Shown: positions 19,825 to 29,532 of the stretch, in pieces
How positions within the stretch are numbered: the first letter of the stretch is position 1
How the letters are laid out: every line of letters begins with the position of its first letter
From: Gammaproteobacteria bacterium
GTDB lineage: Bacteria; Pseudomonadota; Gammaproteobacteria; DSM-16500
Direction: 5' to 3'
Length of the DNA: 64,000 nucleotides
Assembly (NCBI GenBank): GCA_031291255.1
Contig: JARLJN010000188.1
Span: 1 to 64,000 of the forward strand
Program-made: the position numbers and the translations under genes
Notes under the pieces: model-generated
Seen by the model: the letters and a program-made list of their open reading frames with translations, nothing else
Database searches by the model: none
Told to the model about the DNA's origin: nothing

Positions 19825-19958
19825 CAGGAGTTCCCACTGAAGAGGGTTAATATATTGTGGAGCACGACTTGATGCCATGGATGGCATCATTTAGCACATG
19901 GATGTGCTGTTTGGAGTGCGGAATCAATATATTAACCCTCTTCAGTGGGGGCTCCTGC
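19824..19958. mobile_element. Long-stem palindromic element (MITE-like), 34-bp arms with two internal mini-hairpins
   Basis: gcaggagttcccactgaagagggttaatatattg (19824-19857) vs caatatattaaccctcttcagtgggggctcctgc (19925-19958); flanks AAATATA/AAACATA (6/7). Confidence 0.7.
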
Positions 19959-19984
19959 AAACATAAAAGAGGAGTTTTTAAAAA

Positions 19985-21304
19985 ATGCGTAAGTTAGTCA
20001 TCATTTTATTTTTTGTCGGTTTACTCGTTTCAAGGCCAGCTTCAGCGCTGCTCAGTTTAGAGTTGACACGCGGTGTGGCCGGTGCTGTTCCTATCGCCAT
20101 CTCCCCATTCGGTGGAGCAGGTGCATCCGCTCCTCAAGATGTGTCATCCATCATTAGTAATGACTTGCAAAACAGTGGCCGCTTTAAAGTCTATGGCCGC
20201 AATGCAATGAATCAATACCCTAATACGCTTGATGATATTCAGTATGGATATTTTCGTAATCTGGGGGCTGATAAATTAGTCATAGGTAGAGTGACATTGG
20301 TGGGCAGTGATCGTTATCAGGTGAATTTTGCACTTGTTGATGTGTTTAAAGGAAAAGACGGCGCGCCGAGTTCTCAAGCGTTAGTCGTCCAAGATAAATT
20401 TGTTGTATCAGGTTCGCAATTACGGCCTTTAGCTCACCATATCAGTGATATTATTTACCAACAAATTTTAGGTACGCGAGGAATTTTTTCCACTCGTTTA
20501 GCCTATGTGATTGTGCAGCGGCCGGCGGGCAGACCACCTTTACATATTTTAGAAGTATCAGATCAAGATGGTTACAACCCTCGTCCTTTGCTGTCATCTT
20601 CTGATCCTGTTATGTCTCCTGCATGGTCGCCGGATGGAAAGCGACTGGCTTATGTCTCTTTTGAAAATCGTCGTGCATCCATTTATGTAGAAAATATTGC
20701 GACAGGGAGTCGTTCTATAATCAGCCAATACAAGGGAATTAATGGCGCTCCAGCGTGGTCACCTGATGGCAGGAAATTAGCACTAGTGCTTTCCAAAGAT
20801 GGTTCCCCTAATATTTATGTGCTGGATGTGAACTCTAAGCAATTAACTCAGTTGACTCATGATTGGTCTATTAACACTGAGCCAGCTTGGTCACCTAATG
20901 GAAAAAGTCTGGTCTTTACGTCTAATCGCGGCGGCGGACCGCAGATTTATCAGCTTAATTTAGCAACTCAGGCGGTTTCTAGAGTGAGTTATGATGGCGA
21001 TTACAATGCTAGAGCCTCATTTACAGCAGATGGCAGTCATATTGCTATGCTGCACAGAGAAAATGGTGTGTATAATATTGGCTTGCTTGATTTAGATACG
21101 GGCAGGTTTCATCTTTTAACAAACAATGGATCAGATAATGAATCCCCCAGCATTGCGCCTAATGGCAGCATGGTGATGTATGGCACACTTGATAACGGCC
21201 GCAGCATGTTAGGCATGGTTTCGAGTGACGGCAAAGTTCAGTTGCGCTTGCCTGATCGAAATGGGGAAGTTCAAGACCCTGCATGGTCACCATTTTTGTC
21301 TTGA
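19985..21304 (+). CDS. tolB: Tol-Pal beta-propeller protein TolB
   Basis: PAWSPDGKRLAYVSFENRRASIYV and repeated SPDG motifs; precedes pal. Confidence 0.97.
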   Translation: MRKLVIILFFVGLLVSRPASALLSLELTRGVAGAVPIAISPFGGAGASAPQDVSSIISNDLQNSGRFKVYGRNAMNQYPNTLDDIQYGYFRNLGADKLVIGRVTLVGSDRYQVNFALVDVFKGKDGAPSSQALVVQDKFVVSGSQLRPLAHHISDIIYQQILGTRGIFSTRLAYVIVQRPAGRPPLHILEVSDQDGYNPRPLLSSSDPVMSPAWSPDGKRLAYVSFENRRASIYVENIATGSRSIISQYKGINGAPAWSPDGRKLALVLSKDGSPNIYVLDVNSKQLTQLTHDWSINTEPAWSPNGKSLVFTSNRGGGPQIYQLNLATQAVSRVSYDGDYNARASFTADGSHIAMLHRENGVYNIGLLDLDTGRFHLLTNNGSDNESPSIAPNGSMVMYGTLDNGRSMLGMVSSDGKVQLRLPDRNGEVQDPAWSPFLS

Positions 21305-21407
21305 TGAGAGCTTATTTCGGGGTATACTCATTCGAACTGTGTGTGTGCAAATAAAAGATATGGCTATGCCTCAACAAGTAAATTTAGAATTTAAGGGAGA
21401 TACATTC

Positions 21408-21932
21408 ATGAAGTTAAAAACGTTGGCTCAAGTGGTATTAGTAAGCTGTGCAATTCTAGGGTTGACCGCATGCAGCTCTATGAAAAAACATGGCGATCAA
21501 TCGGGTGTAACTGATGCAAATGCGAGTGGATCCCAAACTTATGGCGCGGGTGACAGTAGTAACTTTGGCGGCGGTAATTTAACGCCTGAGCAATTATTGG
21601 CAAAGAAAACCTATTATTTTGAATTTGATAAAGCAGATATTAGTGACAATGACAGACCTGCTATTGTTGCGAACGCAAATCACTTAGTGGCTAATTCGCG
21701 CGCTAAAGTGTTGCTAGAAGGTCATACTGACCCACGCGGTAGCCGTGAATATAACGTAGCACTGGGCGAACGTCGTGCGAATGCAGTCGCTAATCTCATG
21801 AAATCAAAAGGTGTTAATCCTGACCAAGTTCGTGTGATTAGTTATGGCGCAGAACGTCTTGCTGCAACTGGACGTACTGAACAAGACTACCAACGCGATC
21901 GTCGTGTGGTATTAGTGAGTTTACAACAATAA
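21408..21932 (+). CDS. pal: Peptidoglycan-associated lipoprotein Pal
   Basis: Lipobox LGLTAC; OmpA-like VLLEGHTDPRGSREYNVALGERRANAV. Confidence 0.97.
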   Translation: MKLKTLAQVVLVSCAILGLTACSSMKKHGDQSGVTDANASGSQTYGAGDSSNFGGGNLTPEQLLAKKTYYFEFDKADISDNDRPAIVANANHLVANSRAKVLLEGHTDPRGSREYNVALGERRANAVANLMKSKGVNPDQVRVISYGAERLAATGRTEQDYQRDRRVVLVSLQQ

Positions 21933-22014
21933 TCATGCTGCCTTTGTAACTCAGTTGCAAAGGCACATTTAAATTCATACAGACCCTTATCCTATGAGTT
22001 CAAGGACTAAATAT

Positions 22015-22992
22015 ATGGCCATTTCAAATGTAAAACGTACTTCGGTCGTGATGCTATTGTCTTTAATAACGTTGAGTGCTTACGCACATGTGGCGCCAGT
22101 TTACGACGTGGATAATTATCCGCCTCAATTTGATGGCCAGAATGAAGAGAGTGCACCAGCTCCCATTTCAACACCTAAAGTACAATCAGCACCGGAAAAT
22201 ATGCAAGCTCAGTCTTTTGTTCCAGACGCTTCATTGTCATTAGAACAGCGTGTAGGGCGATTAGAGCAACAAATTAGTAATATGCTGCATGATGACTCGG
22301 CTACCAAAGTAAACACCGTACAGACAGATGTACAGGCTCTGAGAGGCCAGGTTGAAGAGTTAACGCATCAAGTGCAATTATTGCAAGCTCAACAAAAAAC
22401 AATGTTTATGGATCTAGATAAACGAGTTAACAAAGAATTAACCGGTTCCGCTGGCACAGCATCAGAGACGCCTAATACACAAGCGGATGATACAATTCCA
22501 GCGGCTGCTCCTCAGACTAAATTAAAGTTAGCTCCCCCAGCAGCGTTAGATAAACCAGCAAAAACACCAGTAGCGGTAGCGGCAACCGCAGCTCAACCTA
22601 ATGGAGCAGAAGAGCAAGCTATTTATCAATCAGCTTATAGCTTAATCAAGGCTAAAAAATATAGCCAAGCAGCAAGCACATTGCAAAAAATGCTGCAAAA
22701 ATATCCTACAGGGCAATTTGCCGCTAATGCACACTATTGGCTGGGTGAGCTTTATGGTCTATTGGGTAAAAATGATCAGGCTGTTATTGAATTTTCGACT
22801 GTCGTAAAAAATTATCCAGAAAGTCCTAAGCTGGCAGATGCTCAGTTAAAGCTAGGCTTAATTTATGCTGCACAGTTTAAATGGGCGGATGCAAAAACAG
22901 CTTTTAAAATGGTAACAACGCAATACTCAGGGACGCCTTCAGCACGCTTAGCATCGGAACAGCTAAAGCAGATTAAACAAGCGGGTCACTAA
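22015..22992 (+). CDS. cpoB: Cell division coordinator CpoB (YbgF)
   Basis: Coiled-coil N-terminus plus TPR repeats, immediately after pal. Confidence 0.92.
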   Translation: MAISNVKRTSVVMLLSLITLSAYAHVAPVYDVDNYPPQFDGQNEESAPAPISTPKVQSAPENMQAQSFVPDASLSLEQRVGRLEQQISNMLHDDSATKVNTVQTDVQALRGQVEELTHQVQLLQAQQKTMFMDLDKRVNKELTGSAGTASETPNTQADDTIPAAAPQTKLKLAPPAALDKPAKTPVAVAATAAQPNGAEEQAIYQSAYSLIKAKKYSQAASTLQKMLQKYPTGQFAANAHYWLGELYGLLGKNDQAVIEFSTVVKNYPESPKLADAQLKLGLIYAAQFKWADAKTAFKMVTTQYSGTPSARLASEQLKQIKQAGH

Positions 22993-22993
22993 T

Positions 22994-23635
22994 TTGAGTC
23001 GATTGCGGATTACAGAAATATTTTACTCCCTCCAGGGTGAAACACGAACCGTAGGCTTGCCTACGGTTTTTGTACGTCTGACGGGTTGTCCTCTGCGTTG
23101 CGGCTATTGTGACACGGCGTATGCGTTTCAAGGGGGTAATTGGCTAGACCTGGAAGAAATCTTAGATAAAGTGGCAAGCTATGGCGCCCATTATGTCACA
23201 GTGACTGGCGGCGAACCGTTGGCTCAAAAGCCTTGTTTGGAGTTGCTGACCAAGTTGGCTGATGTGGGCTATGACGTTTCACTAGAAACCAGTGGTGCAA
23301 TAGATATAGTGTCAGTAGACCCTCGCATTACTAAAATTCTTGATATTAAAACGCCTGGCTCTCTGGAAGTGACAAAAAATCTATGGTCGAATCTGGATTA
23401 TTTATTGCCGCACGATCAGGTGAAGTTTGTTATTTGTGAACGAAAAGATTACGACTGGTCCAAAGAAATTATGGATAAATATAAGTTGGCAGATGTGTGT
23501 GAAGTCCTATTTTCGCCCAGTTATCAAGAACAACCCGCGGGTTTATTGGCTGATTGGATACTAGAAGATCGATTGCCAGTGCGATTACAGATACAACTTC
23601 ATAAATATTTGTGGGGAGACGTCGTTGGACGTTGA
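22994..23635 (+). CDS. queE: 7-carboxy-7-deazaguanine synthase QueE
   Basis: EIFYSLQGETRTVGLPTVFVRLTGCPLRCGYCDTAYAF; TTG start. Confidence 0.95.
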   Translation: MSRLRITEIFYSLQGETRTVGLPTVFVRLTGCPLRCGYCDTAYAFQGGNWLDLEEILDKVASYGAHYVTVTGGEPLAQKPCLELLTKLADVGYDVSLETSGAIDIVSVDPRITKILDIKTPGSLEVTKNLWSNLDYLLPHDQVKFVICERKDYDWSKEIMDKYKLADVCEVLFSPSYQEQPAGLLADWILEDRLPVRLQIQLHKYLWGDVVGR

Positions 23636-23691
23636 TCTTTTTAAATTATTCTGTATTATAGCGCCTTAAGTTTGCATAACTTAAATGTGTG

Positions 23692-23767
23692 GGGCCGTTA
23701 GCTCAGTCGGTAGAGCAGCAGGCTTTTAACTTGTTGGTCCTGCGTTCGAATCGCAGACGGCCCACCA
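23692..23767 (+). tRNA. tRNA-Lys (anticodon TTT), CCA encoded
   Basis: Complete 76-nt cloverleaf; anticodon loop CTTTTAA; T-arm CTGCG-TTCGAAT-CGCAG. Confidence 0.96.
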
Positions 23768-23790
23768 AATTTCACTATACCCTACGATAC

Positions 23791-24088
23791 GTAGGTTGGG
23801 TTGATTCACAAACCCAACATTCCCTTACATGATTCAACCATTCCCAAAAATTACGGTGCGGCCATTTGATATTGGGTTTCGCAAAAAGCGCTCAACCCAA
23901 CATCCCCTTACATGATACAACCATCCCCAAAAATTACGGCGCAACCATTTGATGTTAGGTTTCGCAAAAGGCGCTCAACCCAACCTACCTAATTCCCGTA
24001 GGTTGGGTTGCTCCACAAACCCAACACTCTCTTACCCTACTCATAAAATTTTGTAGGTTGGGTTGCTTCACAAACCCAACATTTTTTT
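23791..24088. repeat. REP family C cluster upstream of second RAYT, includes 83-bp tandem duplication
   Basis: gtaggttgggttgattcacaaacccaacat and tgttgggtttcgcaaaagcgctcaacccaacctac variants; 83-bp unit at 23823 and 23906. Confidence 0.9.
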
Positions 24089-24114
24089 ACCCAACACAAC
24101 CCCAAGGACACAAC

Positions 24115-24651
24115 ATGGATTATCGTCGCACCTATATTCCGGGTGGTACATTTTTCTTTACTCTTGTTACATATCAACGGAAAAAATTATTTGAAGAACC
24201 GAGCAATATAAAATTACTCAAGCACTGCATCAAAAAAGTAAAACAACAACACCCTTTTAAAATGCGTGCTTACGTAATATTACCAGACCACCTTCACTGT
24301 ATCTGGACATTGCCTGATAATGACACTGACTTTTCTACACGCTGGAGGTTAATTAAAAGTTATTTCACAAGAGATTGTGTGCAGCGTAATGATGATATCC
24401 CTTCAAAAGCAAGAAAATACAAAAAAGAAAAATGCATTTGGCAAAGACGATTTTGGGAGCATGCGATCAGAGATGAAAATGATTTTGCGCAGCATATCGA
24501 TTATATTCATTACAACCCTGTAAAACATGGATATATCGATGATCCTGCTGGCTGGCCATATTCGAGTTTTAATTTTTATAAAAGTAAAGATGTATATCCT
24601 GAAGGTTGGGGGTGTAATGCTATGATTATCGAGCATAATTTTCGAGAGTAA
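24115..24651 (+). CDS. REP-associated tyrosine transposase (RAYT), second paralog
   Basis: MDYRRTYIPGGTFFFTLVTYQRKKLFEE; VILPDHLHCIW; HIDYIHYNPVKHGYIDDPAGWPYSSF. Confidence 0.94.
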   Translation: MDYRRTYIPGGTFFFTLVTYQRKKLFEEPSNIKLLKHCIKKVKQQHPFKMRAYVILPDHLHCIWTLPDNDTDFSTRWRLIKSYFTRDCVQRNDDIPSKARKYKKEKCIWQRRFWEHAIRDENDFAQHIDYIHYNPVKHGYIDDPAGWPYSSFNFYKSKDVYPEGWGCNAMIIEHNFRE

Positions 24652-24836
24652 ATGTTGGGTTTCGCAAAAGACGCTCAACCCAACCTACAAGTCTCATAAT
24701 TTTATGTCATTGGTTTTGTAACCAGCCACGTAACGCAGTGTAGGTTGGGTTGATTTACAAACCCAACATTCCCGTTGTTTATCTTACAATTCAAATATTG
24801 TTGGGTTTCGCAAAAAAGCGCTCAACCCAACCTACC
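24652..24836. repeat. REP family C cluster downstream of second RAYT
   Basis: atgttgggtttcgcaaaagacgctcaacccaacctac; gtaggttgggttgatttacaaacccaac; tgttgggtttcgcaaaaaagcgctcaacccaacctac. Confidence 0.9.
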
Positions 24837-24840
24837 TAAC

Positions 24841-27800
24841 TTATCGCATAGCCGCAAGATTGCTGGAAGATAATCTTGCTTCATTCGCCGCAATCGGTTG
24901 GCTTGCTCTATGACTCGCAGAAAATAAGGTATTCGCGGTGTAAATGCTTCCTGTCGTTTTTTGGTTTTGCACGAGAGCGATTATTGGCTTAGCCTTATGC
25001 GTGAGCTTATCAACAAATGCATCTGCTAAGTGATGTACACTCACGCGTGCTGATATTTCACTAAACATCATTTTGAATGATTCAAACGATGCGTCGCATT
25101 CCGCCATATTCTCTTTAAACCAATCTACTACTTGTGCTTCAATTTTATCTGAAGACAATGCAGTCATCTTTGAATAGGTTTGAATGAGGTCATCATAGTT
25201 TTTCGCAAGCGTTCCCATTTCTTGTGTATCACTAAAATGTAAATCATTCACACCTAAGGTTAAGATGCGTGCCAAACATAACTGGCGTAACAACCAATCA
25301 AGCGGCATGTTGTTATGCACAATGGCAACTGAAACATTTTTTGCACCTTGCTTTTTAAGGTTTAGTATCGCTTGGCATATAGTGCTGCATGTTGCAGCTT
25401 CATCATCCGTAATCAAATATTTATCGTGCGCATTAATGCCTACACTTCCTGAATTCATGTTATTGATTTGTGCGCTATCATCTTTGTGTGAGCCACGTTC
25501 TTTTTCTCCTAACACGCGTGATTCACATAATTTATCACCCAAGATAGCTTGCAATGTTTGTGTTAATTCTTTCGTACGTTTTGCTGCACCTGCATCGGGT
25601 GTCACTAACCGTAATTGTCCTTGTTGTGATGACTGCAACCATTGTTCTGCAATTTCACTTGAGATCACAGTTAATCCTTGCACGGCGGAACCTTTGATTT
25701 TCTTTCCGGTATAAGTGCCAGATAATGTGTGTGGATCGTGACACTCCGCGGTAATCACGTGATTTACGCCCGCAGCTTCAAGTAACAAACCATTTTGTTG
25801 TACATAAGCACCCGTTCTGCCTTTTGGATTATCTTCTGCTTTATCTGAACGCGCGCTAAATTGATAAGGATTGACTAGATTGATTTGTTCGGCGCCTCTT
25901 AAATGCGCTTGTCTCGCAATCATGGTAGCTTCAAAAAAATAGGATGAAGCGCCATTGATTTGATATTCACGTGATAGTTCTATGTTATCGGGATTCGGTC
26001 GTGTGGATTGCACAATGGTTACGGTTGCACCGCAGAGTCTGGCATCGCGAGGAATCGTTGCTTGTTCACCGTGTCCCTCGATACAGTATAGTTTTACTGT
26101 TTCCCCACGTGCTTTTAAACTTGCTGCGATTTCCTGTGCGAAGGGTTGATTTGCAGAACAGTATAACAAAATGTGCGGCGGATTTTTTATAGCGGGGACT
26201 TGAATCTTATCGGGTGCAGCATCTTCACTCAACAGTGTTGTGATGTCTGTTTGATTCACTTCACATTGCGATAAAACGCGTCTCACTGTATGTTTACGCA
26301 TATGATGCGCGACTTTTTCATCTAATGTGCTTTGTGAATTCCATTGTAAATAACGTAAAACCGATTCTTTATGGCAAGATGCTGTTTTAACGCTCTCTGA
26401 TAAATTACCTTGATACTGATGATCATAAAAATAAATACTACCTGCACCGCTCGCTTTAAACAGATTGACTAACAACACATTAAAGTCACTTGGATTCAAC
26501 ATGGGATGATATTGTTCTGGCAAGGCAATCGTTATTTCTTTTGCACCGTGCTCACTCGCCGTACGACATAATTGCAGTGCTTCTTGCAGTAAAACTAACG
26601 GAGAATATTTTTCATGTTTTATGCCGACATGAATATTGACATTCGCTCCATCGAGTTTCACTTTCGGTGAGATAAGTGAAAATGCATCGCCAGTTGAAAA
26701 AATTTTAAAATCATTTTGCTGGGTTTTTTCAGGAGCTACAGCCCACTGACAACCATGATTGTATAAATCAATAATGTGTTGCGGCTCATTGTCTTCGGGT
26801 GTTGAAAATACAATACCTCTTTGTTCATATCGATTGCTAGCTTGATGAAGATTTAATTTTGCAGTACGGGGAATCGTCATCACATTTTCTTTTTGAGAAT
26901 TTAATTTTTTAAGCGCATGATTCAACGCTAGTTGTATATGTGTCTCTCTTGACACGCCGCCAAACATAACCTCTTTGTGAGGATTATTTGCAGACCTTGT
27001 ATAGCCTTTTCGCGTTGCAATCTCACCCCACGTGATGTTTTGCTCTGCATCTAATTCTTGAATAATTTCATTCGGAACAACGCAACAATCTTGTGTGTGC
27101 GTTGTTGTCACACCGTCCTTCTCAATAATCACATGCACGAAATCATAATAACGATCTTCATCTTCTGCATAACGAAGTCCATTCTCTATCGAAACTAAAA
27201 TACTATTTTTCTCATTCGGAATTTCACGTTGCATTGCAACAAATCTGTTTAGAGCACCTTTCGTTGTTTCTTCATAACCACGCGGCTGGTTTGGCACATC
27301 TGAAGCAACATTGTGTCCAACAAGATGAATAGCGAGTGGATCCACTATTTCTTGAACGGCGAATTTCGTTCCGTCTTTTTTTAACGATGATTGTGAGGCA
27401 ACATGTACTGTAAGTGCAGGTATTAATTCGCCTGCATGATGTGATAATTGATAGGAAAGCGTATCGCCTTTATTTTCTTCATATGCATTTTGAAGCGCTA
27501 ACAATTGTTGTAAATCTTGTTGAGTTAACTTTAATAAACTTACCAGCTCAACGCCAGCCTGTTTCAATAATTCTCTTGCGCCTAGGTCGACTAACTCTGC
27601 CATCACAAATACGGTATTTACTAGTCCGCCACTGGCTCGAATGAGTTGTATTGCAGACATGACAGATCCGCCTGTTGCGATTAAATCATCCGTCAGTAAA
27701 TAATTTTTATCTTTTTGGATTATGCCTTTTAGTACTTGTAAGTCATCAGTAGAATATTCTGTTTTTGTACCGACTTGAATAAAACGTGGATCGCCTTTGA

Positions 27801-28086
27801 CTTTCACCTTCTGTATGAACTGCTCGCCTTTATGTTCGGATTGATTAGCAACAATGCCAGATACAATATAACCTCTGGAAGCAATCCCTGCGACGCAATC
27901 AAATGACAAGGTTTTCGCTGCAGATAAAACAGCATCGGATGCAATTTTTCTCGTGTGTGCATCACTAAATGCCGGATCAATCGCAAGAAAAACCACCCCA
28001 GATTTTGGGTAATCTTTGAGAAATGATTGTTTAGCGATGAAGTGATTTAATAACTGTTGTGATAATTGTGCTGTTGATCTTGGCAT
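24841..28086 (-). CDS. 1081-aa multidomain purine/PRPP protein: APRT-like + DUF84 NTPase-like + PRPP-synthetase-like
   Basis: APRT-like NYLLTDDLIATGGSVMSAI; DUF84-like TTKGALNRFVAMQREIPNEKNSILVSIENGLRY; PRPP-synthetase-like NPYQFSARSDKAEDNPKGRTGAYVQ..VITAECHDPHT and KYLITDDEAATCSTICQAI..GAKNVSVAIVHN. Confidence 0.72.
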   Translation of the reverse strand: MPRSTAQLSQQLLNHFIAKQSFLKDYPKSGVVFLAIDPAFSDAHTRKIASDAVLSAAKTLSFDCVAGIASRGYIVSGIVANQSEHKGEQFIQKVKVKGDPRFIQVGTKTEYSTDDLQVLKGIIQKDKNYLLTDDLIATGGSVMSAIQLIRASGGLVNTVFVMAELVDLGARELLKQAGVELVSLLKLTQQDLQQLLALQNAYEENKGDTLSYQLSHHAGELIPALTVHVASQSSLKKDGTKFAVQEIVDPLAIHLVGHNVASDVPNQPRGYEETTKGALNRFVAMQREIPNEKNSILVSIENGLRYAEDEDRYYDFVHVIIEKDGVTTTHTQDCCVVPNEIIQELDAEQNITWGEIATRKGYTRSANNPHKEVMFGGVSRETHIQLALNHALKKLNSQKENVMTIPRTAKLNLHQASNRYEQRGIVFSTPEDNEPQHIIDLYNHGCQWAVAPEKTQQNDFKIFSTGDAFSLISPKVKLDGANVNIHVGIKHEKYSPLVLLQEALQLCRTASEHGAKEITIALPEQYHPMLNPSDFNVLLVNLFKASGAGSIYFYDHQYQGNLSESVKTASCHKESVLRYLQWNSQSTLDEKVAHHMRKHTVRRVLSQCEVNQTDITTLLSEDAAPDKIQVPAIKNPPHILLYCSANQPFAQEIAASLKARGETVKLYCIEGHGEQATIPRDARLCGATVTIVQSTRPNPDNIELSREYQINGASSYFFEATMIARQAHLRGAEQINLVNPYQFSARSDKAEDNPKGRTGAYVQQNGLLLEAAGVNHVITAECHDPHTLSGTYTGKKIKGSAVQGLTVISSEIAEQWLQSSQQGQLRLVTPDAGAAKRTKELTQTLQAILGDKLCESRVLGEKERGSHKDDSAQINNMNSGSVGINAHDKYLITDDEAATCSTICQAILNLKKQGAKNVSVAIVHNNMPLDWLLRQLCLARILTLGVNDLHFSDTQEMGTLAKNYDDLIQTYSKMTALSSDKIEAQVVDWFKENMAECDASFESFKMMFSEISARVSVHHLADAFVDKLTHKAKPIIALVQNQKTTGSIYTANTLFSASHRASQPIAANEARLSSSNLAAMR

Positions 28087-28177
28087 GACGTTTAACTCCT
28101 AAAGTTGATTTCAGTAAGATCATCTTAATAGGAATCTATTCCGTATAACACTCCGTGTTGAATACGGGGAGTGAGGA

Positions 28178-28213
28178 TGTTGGGTTTCGCAAAAGCACTC
28201 AACCCAACCTACC
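28178..28213. repeat. REP family C copy
   Basis: tgttgggtttcgcaaaagcactcaacccaacctacc. Confidence 0.85.
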
Positions 28214-28940
28214 CCAAGACTTTTTGAATGAGCTCTTGTTTAGAGCCTACGTCAAATTTCAATTTTATTTGATTGATATATTCTTCCACCGTTCTCGGTG
28301 AAATTGATAATTTTTTTGCGATTTGTTTTGCCGTGTAGCCTTTGACAGTGTGTTCTAAGCATTCTTGTTCTCTGGGTGTTAACGATACGTTGCCTAACTT
28401 TAATGAAATGGCTAGTTTGGGCGGCGTGTTTTTAGGTAGCAAGCCTAAGTGTGTGAGATGAGTGATAGCTTCAGCGAGTGGATGTTCACCTATTACAATG
28501 GACACACCTAATGTACCTTGGAGTTGATGAGAGGTATCGTAACAAGGATATTTAACCGACAAGAAATGCAATAAGCGGCCATCGAATCGCGTATTAAACT
28601 CATCAAACAATTTAACGGATTCTTGTTGCAAGACAGATTCGCAATTATTTAATAAATCTTTTGCGCTAGCGCCAGCAGAAACATCAAAAATGGTTTTTCC
28701 TATGGCTAGTTCTGGGGTTTGAAATCCACATATTTTCGCACCGATTTCATTGATGTTGACAGTAGTGCCGTGTTTATCTAATAAGTAAACGCTATAAGGC
28801 AACGCAAATAAATCACCAAAACTCAGCAACAGAGAATGTTGATCCGTATTCTCACACGCATCATACAACATCATGCCGTTTTGATATCGGGTAATACCAA
28901 TGCGATTGAATGCGATAGTCTTATTAAAATAGGGTTTCAT
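28209..28940 (-). CDS. PAS domain-containing LuxR-type transcriptional regulator
   Basis: PAS-like N-terminus; LTPREQECLEHTVKGYTAKQIAKKLSISPRTVEEYINQIKLKF HTH. Confidence 0.88.
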   Translation of the reverse strand: MKPYFNKTIAFNRIGITRYQNGMMLYDACENTDQHSLLLSFGDLFALPYSVYLLDKHGTTVNINEIGAKICGFQTPELAIGKTIFDVSAGASAKDLLNNCESVLQQESVKLFDEFNTRFDGRLLHFLSVKYPCYDTSHQLQGTLGVSIVIGEHPLAEAITHLTHLGLLPKNTPPKLAISLKLGNVSLTPREQECLEHTVKGYTAKQIAKKLSISPRTVEEYINQIKLKFDVGSKQELIQKVLG

Positions 28941-29183
28941 TCTTCATCCGTCTCGATCTGTTTCGCATTTGTCCGGTGTATCTTATGGAGAATTATTTTG
29001 GATATAATCTTGCATATTCAACGTATGATTTTTTCAAGTGCAAAGCCTTCTCAGGATGCGTCTACTTTAGGATGTCGGTTTAGTGCGGTTGAATCTTCGA
29101 TATTGAGTCAATAGTGTAATAGCCCACTGTCGCGAAAATAAATTTTGGGTGACTTAACTTGAAAAAGGCCGTTGCGTATTAAT

Positions 29184-29225
29184 TTCCATGAAAATATGGA
29201 GCTATAGATCCATATTTTCATGGAA
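29184..29225. other. Perfect 17-bp inverted repeat, 8-nt loop
   Basis: ttccatgaaaatatgga-gctataga-tccatattttcatggaa. Confidence 0.75.
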
Positions 29226-29532
29226 TATGTCCTGTTGTCAAAGTAAATCGGTAGAAGTGAGTTACATCAAAGGTGCGAATTTAAGCGTGACTAAGTAGGG
29301 AATTGTTTTGAATTTATTCTATTAATCATAAAGTTACAATCAATGATTAAATATAGATCTATTTGCCTGGCCCATTTTAATCTCTCTTTTTATGTCCATT
29401 GATATTGTTGATCAATATGACTAGCATGTCTGGAGAAAAGATTATTTCTCAGTGAGTTGGCATTGTTTACTTGTGTATGCGAGAAATGGAAGTTGATATT
29501 GCGCTTGTCAAACCATATAGGATGGATTCCAC

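Noticed and set aside
23791-24836. Clustered repeats resembling a CRISPR array
   Set aside because: Units are palindromic and alternate in orientation with irregular spacing, there are no uniform spacers or cas genes, and a RAYT is present; this is a REP/BIME cluster.
25265-25714. Antisense ORFs within the 1081-aa gene, aspS, clpB, tsf and frr
   Set aside because: Long main-strand genes with clear homology signatures explain the region; antisense translations show no recognisable family.
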